Below are positions 43,371 to 53,345 of a stretch of DNA of 64,000 nt, one piece after another; the stretch's first letter is position 1; each line of letters starts with the position of its first letter. Origin of the DNA: Staphylococcus argenteus (lineage in GTDB: Bacteria; Bacillota; Bacilli; Staphylococcales; Staphylococcaceae); assembly GCF_000236925.1 (NCBI RefSeq), contig NC_016941.1, positions 1,860,001 through 1,924,000 of the forward strand, given 5' to 3'. Under the pieces are notes generated by a model that was given only the letters and a program-made list of their open reading frames with translations, made no database searches and was not told where the DNA came from. Both the position numbers and the translations under genes were made by a program.

Positions 43371-44166
43371 CGGCAATACCACTTTCTTCTAATTTAGCTT
43401 TAATTTTATCATATTTATATCCTTTTCTCATAAGGCCTTCAATAGTTTTTAAAATTAATTTTTGGTGCGTATACTTTTTGCGATTTTTATTATATATCTT
43501 CTCTAAATCCCGTTCTATCAATCCATCTAAAACCGCTTCATCTTGTGAAAAATCCATTTCATTCATCACTTCATGGATGACATCCATATCAAAACCTTTT
43601 TGTAGCAATGACTGCATAACTTTTTCTTTCACTTTACTTGGCGGTCCTTTTTTAGTTTTACAGATTTTTTCTGCGATTTGTACAATATCCTCAAAATCTT
43701 GCTGTTCTCGATAAAGCGCCGTATACATTTCGATAATGTTTGCTTCAATACCTAATTGGTATAACTTTTGTTGATATATTTTAGGACCTTTGTCAGTGGT
43801 ACGTATCATTGTATTTTTTAAACTTTCAGCATAATCACGATGATCTATTAATTTTTCACGATAACAGTATTCAATAATTTCAGAAATAGCTTGCTCTGAA
43901 ATCTCTTCCTTTTGCAGATATTGAACAACTTCTTTTTCCGTTCTTTTTTTAAAAGATAAATACTGAATCGTTTTATTTAACCCTAAACGATAATGATCAT
44001 ATTTCTGGATCTGCGCCATTTCAGCTGCTTCTAATTGCTGTCCCTTTTTCAAATTAAATTTGACTAATGTATCAATATCGATCCCCATTTCAAATTGACC
44101 ATCTAAAAATAAATTGAAACGTTCTTTATTTTTCTTTTGAACTTCTATTTTAGTAATCTTAGGCAT
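43348..44166 (-). CDS. recX: Regulatory protein RecX
   Basis: Modulator of RecA, inhibiting or limiting filament growth during homologous recombination. The 272 residues consist of repeated three-helix units, visible as [23 protein letters not shown] and similar segments with conserved Tyr, Gly and Phe spacing. The first 60 residues ([24 protein letters not shown]) form the N-terminal beta part usual in Firmicutes. ATG 44166 is preceded by GGGGGTG about seven bases upstream. Confidence 0.92.
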   Translation of the reverse strand: MPKITKIEVQKKNKERFNLFLDGQFEMGIDIDTLVKFNLKKGQQLEAAEMAQIQKYDHYRLGLNKTIQYLSFKKRTEKEVVQYLQKEEISEQAISEIIEYCYREKLIDHRDYAESLKNTMIRTTDKGPKIYQQKLYQLGIEANIIEMYTALYREQQDFEDIVQIAEKICKTKKGPPSKVKEKVMQSLLQKGFDMDVIHEVMNEMDFSQDEAVLDGLIERDLEKIYNKNRKKYTHQKLILKTIEGLMRKGYKYDKIKAKLEESGIADGTEEIE

Positions 44167-44516
44167 TTTTTCACCCCCACTACATTCTTAATTTCAATCA
44201 TTTACTATTATATTATTCAACAAGCGACTTCCTATAGCAAATGTTTAACTTTAATTATTGATTGCAAGTTAATTCACAATTTAAATATTACTCAAAATAA
44301 AACTCTGATAATCTTCCACTCAATATTATTGAACATTTAAAAAATAGAAGCTTCAAACTTAATTTACCAATTAATGACAATAAAAAACCACACAAACATA
44401 AAGATGTAAGTGTGATTCATAAATTAAAAGTATTCGTAAGCTATTATTATTTTCCAAATTGTCCAGTTAATTCCATTTATAGAATACATTTAAAATCAGA
44501 CTATTATTAGCTTACT
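44167..44516. other. 350-base gap between recX and sgtB
   Basis: No gene is visible. A weak CACAC/GTGTG hairpin near 44392-44416 may end the sgtB transcript, but there is no T-run on the minus strand that I would trust. Confidence 0.4.
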
Positions 44517-45326
44517 TTAATGATTCAATTGAGACATTGCCTGTTGATATTGTGTTTCAGTTATATAATTTTGTTGCTTCATTTTTTCTAAATTTGTACT
44601 TACACGTTGCGTAAAGTTCTCCGACATATTATTTATGTTGTATACGCTTGGTGCATTTACTTTACTTGCTAAAATAGCACTTTGCAGAACTGTTATATGA
44701 GACATTGATGTACTATTTTTATTAACGGTTGTTCCAAAGTAATGGTTTGCTGCTCCCTCAATCGTATACTGATTATCTCCAAAGTAAATATTATTTAAAT
44801 AAAAGCTTAAAATTTCGTTCTTATCATATTGTTTCTCAACGCGATGAGCCACAAATAATTCTTTTACTTTCCTAGTAAACGAACGATCGTTATCATAAAA
44901 ATAATTTTTAACTACTTGTTGTGTGATTGTACTTCCACCTTGTACGTCTCTATCACTAATTGTCGAGAATAACGCTCTTGTTGTCCCTTTTAAATCAAAT
45001 CCATGGTGTTTATAGAAACGTTCATCCTCCATTGAAATAAAAGCGCCTTTAACATAATCTGGCATATCATCGGCTGATACAAAACTACTTTTATTTTCAA
45101 TTTTTCTTAAATCATCTACATTATCGCGTGTAGATAAAAAATACATGATACCAATAAACAATGCGATAATAACTATGATTATTAATAATATCTTTAATAG
45201 TATTCGTTTACTCTTTTTCTTTTTTGGTGGTTTACCAACAGGTTGATAATACGTATTATAGTGAGGTTCATGATTCTTTTGCTCAATATGTTCATTTGAG
45301 CTTGGGTACCTATCGCTTCTTTTCAT
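44517..45326 (-). CDS. sgtB: Monofunctional peptidoglycan glycosyltransferase SgtB (Mgt)
   Basis: GT51 enzyme polymerising lipid II into glycan strands, without a transpeptidase domain. A basic N-terminus and one membrane anchor (about 42-64) precede the catalytic domain with E100 in [14 protein letters not shown], the [14 protein letters not shown] motif and the [15 protein letters not shown] motif. E100 is the known catalytic base position. ATG 45326 with AGAAGGAG seven bases upstream gives 269 residues, the known length; the longer frame to 45353 is rejected. sgtB is reported to be induced by VraSR. Confidence 0.95.
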   Translation of the reverse strand: MKRSDRYPSSNEHIEQKNHEPHYNTYYQPVGKPPKKKKSKRILLKILLIIIVIIALFIGIMYFLSTRDNVDDLRKIENKSSFVSADDMPDYVKGAFISMEDERFYKHHGFDLKGTTRALFSTISDRDVQGGSTITQQVVKNYFYDNDRSFTRKVKELFVAHRVEKQYDKNEILSFYLNNIYFGDNQYTIEGAANHYFGTTVNKNSTSMSHITVLQSAILASKVNAPSVYNINNMSENFTQRVSTNLEKMKQQNYITETQYQQAMSQLNH

Positions 45327-45689
45327 GCGTTTGCTCCTTCTTTTAAAACTCACTTGGTATACCTTGAGTTTACCAGTACTATCACTAATAGGCTACACTT
45401 TTTAGAAAAATCAGTCCAAGGGCTTACACTTACATACATCATCATACTTACTAATTATGTAACGAATAAATTTTTTGCAGGAAAATCAAAACAATCATTT
45501 ATTTATAAGAATGACAATTTATATTTCAAAATAAAAAGGTCACTCCTATCCATATAATAGAAATGACCTTTTACATATTGAATTTTAGCCATCGACTTAT
45601 GTTTTAATAAACAAAATCAATATTATTAAAAAGTCTCATGCTATATCCTGTTTTTATTAGCGTTCACTACACTAATTTACAGTAAATAT
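45327..45689. other. 363-base gap with the terminator of the PfpI-like gene
   Basis: It contains AT-rich promoter sequence upstream of sgtB and the hairpin at 45534-45572. A 67-codon plus-strand ORF here has no ribosome-binding site and looks accidental. Confidence 0.45.
45534..45572 (-). terminator. Terminator after the PfpI-like gene
   Basis: AAAAGGTCA (45534-45542) and TGACCTTTT (45564-45572) pair; the minus-strand side continues as TATTTTG. It could also work on the plus strand. Confidence 0.6.
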
Positions 45690-46208
45690 TTAATCTTGTA
45701 ACTGTTTGACAATTTCTCTATTAAAATCATTTAAATCATCTGGTACTCGGCTAGTTACAATATTATTGTCAACTACAACAGATTCATCAACAACTTGTGC
45801 ACCAGCATTAGATAAATCTTTACGTATATTTAATACTGCAGTTAATGTACGACCTTTTAAATCATCTGTATCTATTAATATTTGCGGTCCATGACAGATA
45901 GCAAATGTTGGCACATCATTTTTAGTGAAATATTTAGCAAATGTACCATAACGTCCTTCAGCATCACCACGTAAATGATCCGGTGAAAATCCACCAGGAA
46001 TTAATAATGCATCATGATCTTCTGGTTTCGCATCTGCAATACTTACAGCAACGTTTACTTTTTCGCCATGTTTACCAACGACTTCACTATGCGCTGTATC
46101 TCCAATCACTATGGTTTCAAAGCCTGCATTTTCTAATGCCTCTTTAGGACTTGAATATTCTATATCTTCAAATTCATTTGCTAGAATAATTGCTACTTTT
46201 TTAGTCAT
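45690..46208 (-). CDS. DJ-1/PfpI-family protein (general stress protein 18-like)
   Basis: A 172-residue protein of the DJ-1/PfpI superfamily. The nucleophile elbow is AICHGPQIL with C105 and H106, and acidic residues E12/E14 lie in the N-terminal [11 protein letters not shown] loop. Relatives act as cysteine peptidases, deglycases or methylglyoxal-handling enzymes; B. subtilis YfkM is a general stress protein. Which activity applies cannot be decided. ATG 46208 has AAAGGTG upstream. Single gene with its own terminator. Confidence 0.87.
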   Translation of the reverse strand: MTKKVAIILANEFEDIEYSSPKEALENAGFETIVIGDTAHSEVVGKHGEKVNVAVSIADAKPEDHDALLIPGGFSPDHLRGDAEGRYGTFAKYFTKNDVPTFAICHGPQILIDTDDLKGRTLTAVLNIRKDLSNAGAQVVDESVVVDNNIVTSRVPDDLNDFNREIVKQLQD

Positions 46209-46338
46209 TGAAAATCACCTTTCTCTATAACATTGATATCAATACTATAGACAAGTAAATCAGTGATTAAACATATTATGACTTAAAATATTATTCGTAA
46301 ATCGCGAAATGATTTCTTCGTTATCACAGAAATAGTAG

Positions 46339-46500
46339 TTATTTAGAAACTAATTTAACCTTTTCTTCTAACTGATCTAACAACCCAATCCATTCATCAA
46401 TGTCTTCCACACGTACTTCATCAGGATTCACATGATCAATATCCTCAATAAATTTATTTAAACGTGCTTTTATTTGTTCGATTGTTTGTTGTTCATTCAT
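46339..46500 (-). CDS. SE1561-family small protein
   Basis: A 53-residue, acidic, helical protein (MNEQQTIEQIKARLNKFIED...), conserved in staphylococci with no known role. The frame extends to 46560, but AAAGGAG lies eleven bases before ATG 46500, and the extra residues (MISVRIIMKKKIKIKG) look like untranslated leader. It is divergent from yfkAB. Confidence 0.75.
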   Translation of the reverse strand: MNEQQTIEQIKARLNKFIEDIDHVNPDEVRVEDIDEWIGLLDQLEEKVKLVSK

Positions 46501-46725
46501 AAAAAAGTTAACTCCTTTAATTTTGATTTTCTTTTTCATTATTATCCTAACAGAAATCACTTAAAAGCGATATAATCTTAGCGACATTTATGACATTCTA
46601 ATTATTTTGACTTTTAAAAAATACCTTTTCAATTAGGTAAAAGTACGAGATAATTTGTTACGAATAATAATACGAAGAGATATCACAATGGTATCAATCA
46701 AATAGAAAGAAGGAAGTTTAAGACG

Positions 46726-47883
46726 ATGAATAGCGTCAAATTAAAGCAACCTGTAAGCATACTGAATGATCCATGGGAAGCATACAATGATGTTAAAGAT
46801 CACGGTGAATTGACTTTAAGTAACATCGAATTTACAACTACAAATCTATGTAATATGCGTTGTAGTCACTGCGCAGTTGGCTATACACTTCAAACGGTTG
46901 ATCCTGAACCATTAAATATGGATTTAATTTATCGCAGACTAGATGAAATTCCGCATCTACGAACAATGTCAATTACAGGTGGCGAGCCGATGTTTTCTAA
47001 AAAATCTATTAGAAATGTTGTTAAACCACTTTTAAAATATGCTCATAATCGTGGCATTTATACTCAAATGAACTCAAACTTAACACTCCCGCAAGATCGC
47101 TATCTAGATATAGCTGAATATATTGATGTCATGCATATTTCTCACAACTGGGGTACAACTGACGAATTTGCAAATGTCGGTTTTGGTGCTATGGAAAAAC
47201 AACCACCTTTAAAAGCAAAATTGAAACTATATGAGCAAATGATTAATAATGCACGTACATTATCAGAACAAGGTATGTTTGTGTCAGCTGAAACAATGCT
47301 TAATCAAAGTACATTACCGCATCTACAAAAAATACATCAGGAAGTCGTACATGATATGAAATGTAGTAGACATGAAATTCATCCAATGTATCCGGCTGAT
47401 TTTGCTAGTCAATTGAATGTATTATCTTTATCAGAAATGAAAAAAACAATTCATGACATTTTAGATTTTAGAGATGAAAATGTATGGATGTTATTTGGAA
47501 CTTTACCTGTTTTTCCTTGCTTAAAAGATGATAATGATCAAATGCTTCTAACACGTTTAAGAAACGCTAAAAATGTAACAACTAGAAATGATCCAGATGG
47601 CCGCAGTCGTTTAAATGTAAATGTATTTACCGGTAATGTTATCGTTACTGACTTTGGCGATGAAACAGGAACAATTTCAAACATTCAAAAAGATAAATTA
47701 ACAGATGTATTTGATAAATGGTTATCAACAGACCTTGCTAAATCTTTAAATTGCCATTGTGCTGAATTTAGTTGCTTAGGTCCGAACGTTCTCGTTAAAA
47801 ACATGTACTATCCGAATATGGATTTTAAAGATAATGAGCGCCATATGCATATGCATAAACAACCTCAAATTTTACAATTTTAA
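46726..47883 (+). CDS. yfkAB: Radical SAM/CxCxxxxC-motif protein YfkAB
   Basis: Radical S-adenosylmethionine enzyme of 385 residues. The cluster motif is C42-x3-C46-x2-C49 in TNLCNMRCSHCAVGY, and GGEPMF follows as the SAM-binding motif. A C-terminal CHCAEFSC element gives the second motif that names the family and may hold an auxiliary cluster. In Bacillus the two halves were first annotated as yfkA and yfkB. The substrate is unknown. GAAGGAAG precedes ATG 46726. Confidence 0.87.
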   Translation: MNSVKLKQPVSILNDPWEAYNDVKDHGELTLSNIEFTTTNLCNMRCSHCAVGYTLQTVDPEPLNMDLIYRRLDEIPHLRTMSITGGEPMFSKKSIRNVVKPLLKYAHNRGIYTQMNSNLTLPQDRYLDIAEYIDVMHISHNWGTTDEFANVGFGAMEKQPPLKAKLKLYEQMINNARTLSEQGMFVSAETMLNQSTLPHLQKIHQEVVHDMKCSRHEIHPMYPADFASQLNVLSLSEMKKTIHDILDFRDENVWMLFGTLPVFPCLKDDNDQMLLTRLRNAKNVTTRNDPDGRSRLNVNVFTGNVIVTDFGDETGTISNIQKDKLTDVFDKWLSTDLAKSLNCHCAEFSCLGPNVLVKNMYYPNMDFKDNERHMHMHKQPQILQF

Positions 47884-47997
47884 ATACCATTATAATTATT
47901 ATCGAGAAGTAATCTAAATTAATTTAACGTTATCCTTTCAATACAAGTACAGTTTCAAACGGTCAACTTGCAAACCTGATTGATGACAAAAAATAAT

Positions 47998-48117
47998 AAG
48001 ACAGATTGTAGGATTTAATTTGAAATAATAGTTCAAATTATGTACTGAACCCTATTTAGTTAGATTTTTTTAGTCCAACTTTTTAGGTGCACATCATAAT
48101 CCTTCACAATCTGTCTT
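47998..48117 (+). terminator. Large hairpin at the yfkAB 3' end
   Basis: AAGACAGATTGT (47998-48009) and ACAATCTGTCTT (48106-48117) are perfect complements with a 96-base loop that itself contains TTTGAA/TTCAAA, followed by TATTTATT. It probably terminates yfkAB and possibly the convergent thioesterase gene. The loop is much longer than in ordinary terminators. Confidence 0.55.
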
Positions 48118-48123
48118 TATTTA

Positions 48124-48654
48124 TTAATCTTTAATATGTTGTACTTTAGCTAAATATTCAATCGTTTGTTTGCTTTCAATGCGACGCGCTTTCCTTCTTT
48201 CAACACGTTGTGGCGCTGTGTCGTAAAACCATTTTTCAACATCATCCTCTGGATAAACACCAGGCACATGTTGTGGTTTACCATCGTCATCCAACGCAAC
48301 GAAAGTTAAGAAACTTAATGCTGCTAAGTCATGTTTGTTGTTAAATACATCATCTATTCTAATTTGTACAACAACTTCCATTGAACTTGTTCCAGCATAT
48401 GAAACCATTGCTACATACTGTAATATATCACCTGTTTTAATCGGTTTTAAGAAATCTACAGAATCTGTTGAAGCAGTTACCACTTGAGCACCTGCATGTT
48501 TCATAGCTGTAATCGCAGCAATTTCATCAATATTAGCCATTAAAGTTCCACCAAACATAGTATGATGATGGTTTGTATCTTGAGGAAAAACTTGTCTGTT
48601 TTTATAGCATTTTGATTCAGACATAGATTTCATCGGTCTGTCCTGATTTGTCAT
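48124..48654 (-). CDS. Acyl-CoA thioesterase (hotdog fold)
   Basis: A 176-residue hotdog thioesterase of the YciA/BACH type, hydrolysing acyl-CoA. The motif HHHTMFGGTLMANIDEIAAITAMKHA has the Asn/Asp and central helix of the family, and STDSVDFLKPIKTGDIL follows. Two consecutive ATG codons at 48657 and 48654 and a TTG at 48669 are possible starts; GGGAG is eight bases from the second ATG. A charged C-terminal extension (ERRKARRIES) is present. Chain-length preference cannot be read. Confidence 0.85.
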   Translation of the reverse strand: MTNQDRPMKSMSESKCYKNRQVFPQDTNHHHTMFGGTLMANIDEIAAITAMKHAGAQVVTASTDSVDFLKPIKTGDILQYVAMVSYAGTSSMEVVVQIRIDDVFNNKHDLAALSFLTFVALDDDGKPQHVPGVYPEDDVEKWFYDTAPQRVERRKARRIESKQTIEYLAKVQHIKD

Positions 48655-48745
48655 CATTTTATCTCCCAATCTTTACTGTGATTAAGTATTACATTGTTAA
48701 ATGATCGCTTGTTTTGTCATTGCAAAACGTTGTACTATCATTTAT

Positions 48746-50002
48746 TTAGAACGTTGGCGCCCAATTTCCATTTTCAAAAACAAGTTCTTCCGTACCATCT
48801 TCCAAAATACCATAAATAGTTAAATCACTGCTGCCAATCATGAAGTCAACATGTACATTTGAATCATTCAATCCACATGCGACCTTTTCTTCTACTGACA
48901 TTTCTGTGCCACCTTCAACATTAAAGGCATACGCTGAACCAATCGCTAAGTGACATGATGCATTTTCATCAAACAATGTATTATAGAAAATTGTATTGCG
49001 GTTTGAAATTGGTGAATCATCAGGTACTAATGCTACCTCACCTAATCTTCTTGAACCTTCGTCAGTATTAATTAAATCATTAAGTACCGCTTCACCTTGT
49101 TCAGCTGAGAAATCAGTAATTACACCATCTTTAAAGTTCAATTTAAAACCGTCTATAATAGTACCGTTATAACTTAGTGGCAATTTATTTGTAACGTAGC
49201 CATCTACTCTATTTCTATCTGGTGCTGTAAAGACTTCTTCTGTAGGAATATTAGCAATAAATGCTTGTTCATTGCCATTTACATAACTTGTTGCATCTTC
49301 CCAAATATGATTTTTAACAAGACCTACAGTCAAATCTGTACCTTCAGATATATAATGTAGCGCTTGATAATTTTTCTGTTGTAATTTTTTAGAATACACA
49401 CTTAAATTCGCAATATGTTGACGCCAATTTTCAACTGGATCATTGCCATCAATTCGTACTATCTCAAAAACTTCATCAATAAACTTCGTATATGCTTCTT
49501 CAACAGGTAACTCAGGATAAACACGCTGAGCCCAAGCTCTTGATGGGAAGGCAGCAACTACCCATGGGAATTGATTCTTTTGAACACGCTCCATATATCC
49601 TTTAAATGCACGTGAATTTTGTTGCTGGAATGCTTGTAATTTTTTACTGTCAATACCATTCATTAAATCTGGGTCTTCACTAATTAATGCTAAATTAGCA
49701 GCACCACGTTTTACATAATCCATTCGTGCTTCAACGTCATAAGATTTAATAGCATTATTTGCAAAAAACTCTACTTGCTCATATTCAAATTTTAAACGAT
49801 TTAATGTTGGATCATTAAATGCTACACGTACATCGGAAGCACCACATTTATATGCTTCTTCAACAATTAAATGTGTTAATTCTAATGTTTCAACTGAAGC
49901 TCTTATAAAAACAGGTTGCTTTGGTTGAACATTCATACCTACTTTTACTAATAATTCAGCATATTGTTGTAACTTTTGTTTGTAATCTTTCAATTTACTC
50001 AC
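48746..50002 (-). CDS. ampS: Aminopeptidase AmpS (M29 family)
   Basis: Metallo-aminopeptidase of 418 residues, cytoplasmic, releasing N-terminal amino acids. The M29 features are [10 protein letters not shown], the [14 protein letters not shown] stretch, [13 protein letters not shown] and the C-terminal [13 protein letters not shown] and [11 protein letters not shown], which supply Glu, His and Asp metal ligands. The length is normal. It starts two bases after the stop of the DUF1128 gene, so the two form an operon. Confidence 0.92.
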   Translation of the reverse strand: MSKLKDYKQKLQQYAELLVKVGMNVQPKQPVFIRASVETLELTHLIVEEAYKCGASDVRVAFNDPTLNRLKFEYEQVEFFANNAIKSYDVEARMDYVKRGAANLALISEDPDLMNGIDSKKLQAFQQQNSRAFKGYMERVQKNQFPWVVAAFPSRAWAQRVYPELPVEEAYTKFIDEVFEIVRIDGNDPVENWRQHIANLSVYSKKLQQKNYQALHYISEGTDLTVGLVKNHIWEDATSYVNGNEQAFIANIPTEEVFTAPDRNRVDGYVTNKLPLSYNGTIIDGFKLNFKDGVITDFSAEQGEAVLNDLINTDEGSRRLGEVALVPDDSPISNRNTIFYNTLFDENASCHLAIGSAYAFNVEGGTEMSVEEKVACGLNDSNVHVDFMIGSSDLTIYGILEDGTEELVFENGNWAPTF

Positions 50003-50004
50003 TC

Positions 50005-50220
50005 CTAGTCATGTCGCAATTGCCCTAATGCATCAGCGATAGCTGTCACTTCACTCGGTGATAATCTATCCCTTGATTGAACAAAATCATATATTTCAGT
50101 TAGTTCTTCTTCGTTGGCATTTTTATATTTATCAGGATCTAACAACCCTTGATTAACAATATTTAATTTCTCTCTAATAGCTAATACTTTTTCTTCATTT
50201 GTCATAGCCTTATTGCTCAC
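50005..50220 (-). CDS. DUF1128 (UPF0435) family protein
   Basis: A 71-residue helical protein (starting [20 protein letters not shown]) of the DUF1128 family found only in Firmicutes, often beside a tyrosine phosphatase gene and ampS as here. No catalytic motif is visible and function is unknown. ATG 50220 has AGAGGTG upstream. It is divergent from ptpA, with a 131-base shared region. Confidence 0.85.
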   Translation of the reverse strand: MSNKAMTNEEKVLAIREKLNIVNQGLLDPDKYKNANEEELTEIYDFVQSRDRLSPSEVTAIADALGQLRHD

Positions 50221-50351
50221 CTCTAATTATAGTTATGTTATCAAAGTATCACAATTTAATAAACTTTAATAGAAATTTATTTAATCTACTTCCTTATTGT
50301 TTAAAGTCGCTTTAAAATGGGGATATAACTACATAGTTTGGAGGAATTATA

Positions 50352-50816
50352 ATGGTAGATGTAGCATTTGTCTGTCTTGGCAACATATGTCGTTCTCCAA
50401 TGGCAGAAGCAATCATGCGACAAAGACTTAAAGACAGAAATATTAATGAAATTAAAGTATACTCAAGAGGTACGGGGCATTGGAACTTAGGTGAACCACC
50501 TCATAAAGGTACACAAAAGATTCTAAACAAACACAATATTCCTTTCGATGGCATGATTAGTGAATTATTTGAATCAACAGATGATTTTGATTACATTATC
50601 GCAATGGATCAAAGCAATGTTGACAATATTAAATCTATCAATCCTAATCTTAAGGGACAATTGTTCAAACTGTTAGAATTTAGTAATATGGAAGAGAGTG
50701 ATGTACCAGATCCATACTACACTAATAATTTTGAAGGTGTATACGACATGGTATTATCATCTTGTGATAATTTAATAGATTACATCGTAAAAGATGCAAA
50801 TTTGAAAGAGGGGTAG
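50352..50816 (+). CDS. ptpA: Low-molecular-weight protein tyrosine phosphatase PtpA
   Basis: Phosphatase of 154 residues. The CX5R loop is C8-LGNIC-R14 in VCLGNICRSPM, and the general acid Asp lies in DVPDPYY near residue 120. In S. aureus PtpA is found outside the cell during macrophage infection and is linked to intracellular survival, although no signal peptide is present, as here. GGAGG lies seven bases before ATG 50352. It is followed by the ytxH-like gene after six bases. Confidence 0.94.
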   Translation: MVDVAFVCLGNICRSPMAEAIMRQRLKDRNINEIKVYSRGTGHWNLGEPPHKGTQKILNKHNIPFDGMISELFESTDDFDYIIAMDQSNVDNIKSINPNLKGQLFKLLEFSNMEESDVPDPYYTNNFEGVYDMVLSSCDNLIDYIVKDANLKEG

Positions 50817-50822
50817 TTTTTA

Positions 50823-51098
50823 ATGGAAAATAAATTTGTTCCTGGTATTCTAATTGGTGCCGTAATTGGTGGTGCAATCACTTTAGCTGATAAATCTACG
50901 CGTCAAGCTTTAGTTCAATCAGTTAAAGACGCTAAAAATGGCAACCGCACTCGCAAGCCTTCTAAAGTCAGCAAAATTAAAGACGAAGTATTATATTGGA
51001 AAGATGTTGTTGAAGAAATTCGTCGCAATAATCCTGAGTTAGAACGTTCTTTAAAAGATGCAAAAGAAACTTTTGTTAATAGAAAAAATCAACGCTAA
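50823..51098 (+). CDS. YtxH-domain protein
   Basis: A 91-residue protein. An N-terminal Gly-rich hydrophobic segment (FVPGILIGAVIGGAITLAD) is followed by a basic helical region, the YtxH (Gas vesicle protein-like) arrangement. Relatives are stress proteins of unknown mechanism. Its frame starts six bases after the ptpA stop, with GAGGGG as ribosome-binding site, so the two are co-transcribed. Confidence 0.82.
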   Translation: MENKFVPGILIGAVIGGAITLADKSTRQALVQSVKDAKNGNRTRKPSKVSKIKDEVLYWKDVVEEIRRNNPELERSLKDAKETFVNRKNQR

Positions 51099-51121
51099 AA
51101 TCAATTTAATAACTATTTAAA

Positions 51122-51222
51122 GGTAATACTATACAATGTATTATGTCCCTTTCGTAAGTACCTACTTAACAGTAATACTTTCATCGGCTTTATTACATTG
51201 CATGGGTATTGCCTTTGTTTTA
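51122..51222 (+). terminator. Long imperfect hairpin after ptpA-ytxH
   Basis: GGTAATACTATACAATGTA pairs imperfectly with TTACATTGCATGGGTATTGCC across about 50 bases, followed by TTTGTTTTATTTTA. Probable terminator of the ptpA operon. Confidence 0.55.
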
Positions 51223-51376
51223 TTTTACAGTTGGAAAATGCTCTGAAAAATTTAAAGCAATTAATTTTTATATTATTATCATGTTTGAACCATATTATTG
51301 TTTAATTTTTTTATAATTGGATAAATACTAGTAGCTACTTTTACAACAATACATAGAGAAAGGTTATGGAGTGCGT

Positions 51377-52600
51377 ATGTCGAAAAAAGATCACTCTTCT
51401 TCAAAGTACTTGAATTCAATCAAAAGACAAGAAGAAGAAACTAATACTAACAAGAGTAAGAGAAAAAATTCAAAAATTGATGTTGATCGTACATATATCG
51501 AACCTCAACAATTTCAATCTAAAAAACCGAAGAAAGATAATCAAGTCTTTTTCTTATCAAGGCTAAATAAACCAGCTAAATATAAGAAAGACTCTAATTT
51601 CTTATCATATCTCATCTACCGCATTGGAAAAGATGATGCATCTGGACTGGCAGCACAAATGACTTATCATTTCGTTCTCGCTATGTTTCCGATGTTAATT
51701 TTTCTTTTAACATTATTACCATTCTTTAATATTAGCCAAAGTCAAATTACAAATATGTTAAGTAATGCACCTGCAGACACGTCAACTTTAATTAAAAGTG
51801 TTATTGGAGATATAACCCAAAACTCTAGTGGTAGCCTATTATCTATTGGTTTGATTTTAGCAATTTGGTCAGCATCAAATGGTATGACTGCAATTATGAA
51901 TTCATTTAATGTCGCTTATGACGTTGAAGATAGCCGTAATGGTATTATTCTAAAGCTTTTAAGTGTTGTATTCACTATTGTTATGGGCGTTGTATTTGTT
52001 GTTGCCCTTGCTTTACCAACACTTGGTTCAGTCATTAGTCATTTTTTATTCGGCCCATTAGGTTTCGATGAACAAGTAAAATGGGTATTCAATTTAATTC
52101 GAATTGTATTACCTATTATCATTATTTTCATCGTATTTATTGTTCTTTATGCTGTTGCCCCGAATGTTAAGACTAAAATCAGATCTGTTTTACCAGGCGC
52201 TGTATTTACTTCAATTATTTGGTTAGCAGGATCATTTGGATTTGGATGGTATATTTCAAACTTTGCTAACTATTCTAAAACATATGGTAGTATTGCTGGT
52301 ATTATTATTTTATTAGTATGGTTATATATCACTAGCTTTATTATTATCGTAGGTGCAGAAATCAATGCAATCATTCATCAGCGTAATGTTATTAAAGGTA
52401 AAACACCTGAAGAAGCCGCTTTAGAGCATGATGATAATAATAAAAATCACTATAATGAAAATACAAGATATGAATATGATGAAGAGACTAACACTCCAAA
52501 TCAAAAAACATATCATGTCGATGAACATCCTGAAGATACCTATCCAGAAGATAACAAAAATTTAAAAGATAAAATTGTAGATAAATTAAACAAAGACTAA
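51377..52600 (+). CDS. YihY/BrkB-family membrane protein
   Basis: A 407-residue membrane protein. A basic, Lys- and Ser-rich cytoplasmic N-terminus (about 75 residues) precedes six hydrophobic segments between residues 95 and 340, with the family signature LAAQMTYHFVLAMFPMLIFLL. A very acidic tail follows (DEETNTPNQ, DEHPEDTYPED). The name virulence factor BrkB is historical; function unknown. GTG 51371 is an alternative start (AAAGG seven bases before it); GGAG fits ATG 51377. A strong terminator follows. Confidence 0.85.
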   Translation: MSKKDHSSSKYLNSIKRQEEETNTNKSKRKNSKIDVDRTYIEPQQFQSKKPKKDNQVFFLSRLNKPAKYKKDSNFLSYLIYRIGKDDASGLAAQMTYHFVLAMFPMLIFLLTLLPFFNISQSQITNMLSNAPADTSTLIKSVIGDITQNSSGSLLSIGLILAIWSASNGMTAIMNSFNVAYDVEDSRNGIILKLLSVVFTIVMGVVFVVALALPTLGSVISHFLFGPLGFDEQVKWVFNLIRIVLPIIIIFIVFIVLYAVAPNVKTKIRSVLPGAVFTSIIWLAGSFGFGWYISNFANYSKTYGSIAGIIILLVWLYITSFIIIVGAEINAIIHQRNVIKGKTPEEAALEHDDNNKNHYNENTRYEYDEETNTPNQKTYHVDEHPEDTYPEDNKNLKDKIVDKLNKD

Positions 52601-52616
52601 GCAACACCAAATAAAA

Positions 52617-52657
52617 ACAGAGGTTTTCGCGATAAATAACGAAAACCTCTGTTTTTT
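52617..52657 (+). terminator. Terminator of the YihY/BrkB-like gene (bidirectional with vraR)
   Basis: ACAGAGGTTTTCG (52617-52629) and CGAAAACCTCTGT (52640-52652) are perfect complements, followed by TTTTTT. The A-run on the left lets it end the convergent vra transcript too. Confidence 0.92.
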
Positions 52658-52715
52658 AATTTTATGTGCCGTTCGAAGCAATTAGCAATAATCACATAGC
52701 TTAATTTAATATGAG

Positions 52716-53345
52716 CTACTGAATTAAATTATGTTGGAATGCATAAATAACGGCTTGTGTTCTATCTTGTACTTCTAACTTACTTAAAATATTACTTACA
52801 TGTGTCTTAACTGTTTTAATTGTAATATGAGATGCACTTGCAATTTCTTGATTTGAATAACCTTTGGCAATTAATAATAATATTTCCATTTCACGTTCCG
52901 TTAACATTTCATATAACTCAGCACGTTTTTTCATACGGTTACGCATTTTTACTAATACTTCAGGTTCAAATACAGATTCACCTTTAGATGTTTTACGAAC
53001 TGCATCAGCAATATCTTTTGCACTCGTTGTTTTTAAAATATAGCTATCAACACCTGCATCTAAGGCACGATATACCTCTTTATCTTCAATAAAACTTGTT
53101 AGCATTAATACTTTAATTTGTGGTAAATCTTTTTTAATTTGAGTAGTCGCTTCTACACCATCCATATCATCCATAAGCAAATCCATTAAAATCAAATCAG
53201 GTTTTAGCTCATGGGCTTTAGCGATTGCTTCTTTACCTGAAGCCCCCTCACCTACTACTTCAATATCACTTTGCGTTGATAGATAACTTGAAATTCCTAT
53301 ACGTACCATTTCATGATCATCCACAAACAATACTTTAATCGTCAT
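52716..53345 (-). CDS. vraR: Response regulator VraR
   Basis: NarL/LuxR-type regulator of 209 residues controlling the cell-wall stress stimulon. The receiver domain has acidic residues D9-D10 and phospho-acceptor D55 in [13 protein letters not shown]. The C-terminal helix-turn-helix contains [20 protein letters not shown]. Length and key residues equal those of S. aureus VraR. It is the last gene of vraU-vraT-vraS-vraR and overlaps vraS by 11 bases. Confidence 0.97.
   Translation of the reverse strand: MTIKVLFVDDHEMVRIGISSYLSTQSDIEVVGEGASGKEAIAKAHELKPDLILMDLLMDDMDGVEATTQIKKDLPQIKVLMLTSFIEDKEVYRALDAGVDSYILKTTSAKDIADAVRKTSKGESVFEPEVLVKMRNRMKKRAELYEMLTEREMEILLLIAKGYSNQEIASASHITIKTVKTHVSNILSKLEVQDRTQAVIYAFQHNLIQ

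Noticed and set aside
44392..44416. Hairpin CACAC/GTGTG as sgtB terminator
   Set aside because: Only five pairs and no T-run in the needed direction.
45354..45557. Plus-strand ORF of 67 codons upstream of sgtB
   Set aside because: No ribosome-binding site, unusual composition, and it overlaps the probable sgtB promoter region.
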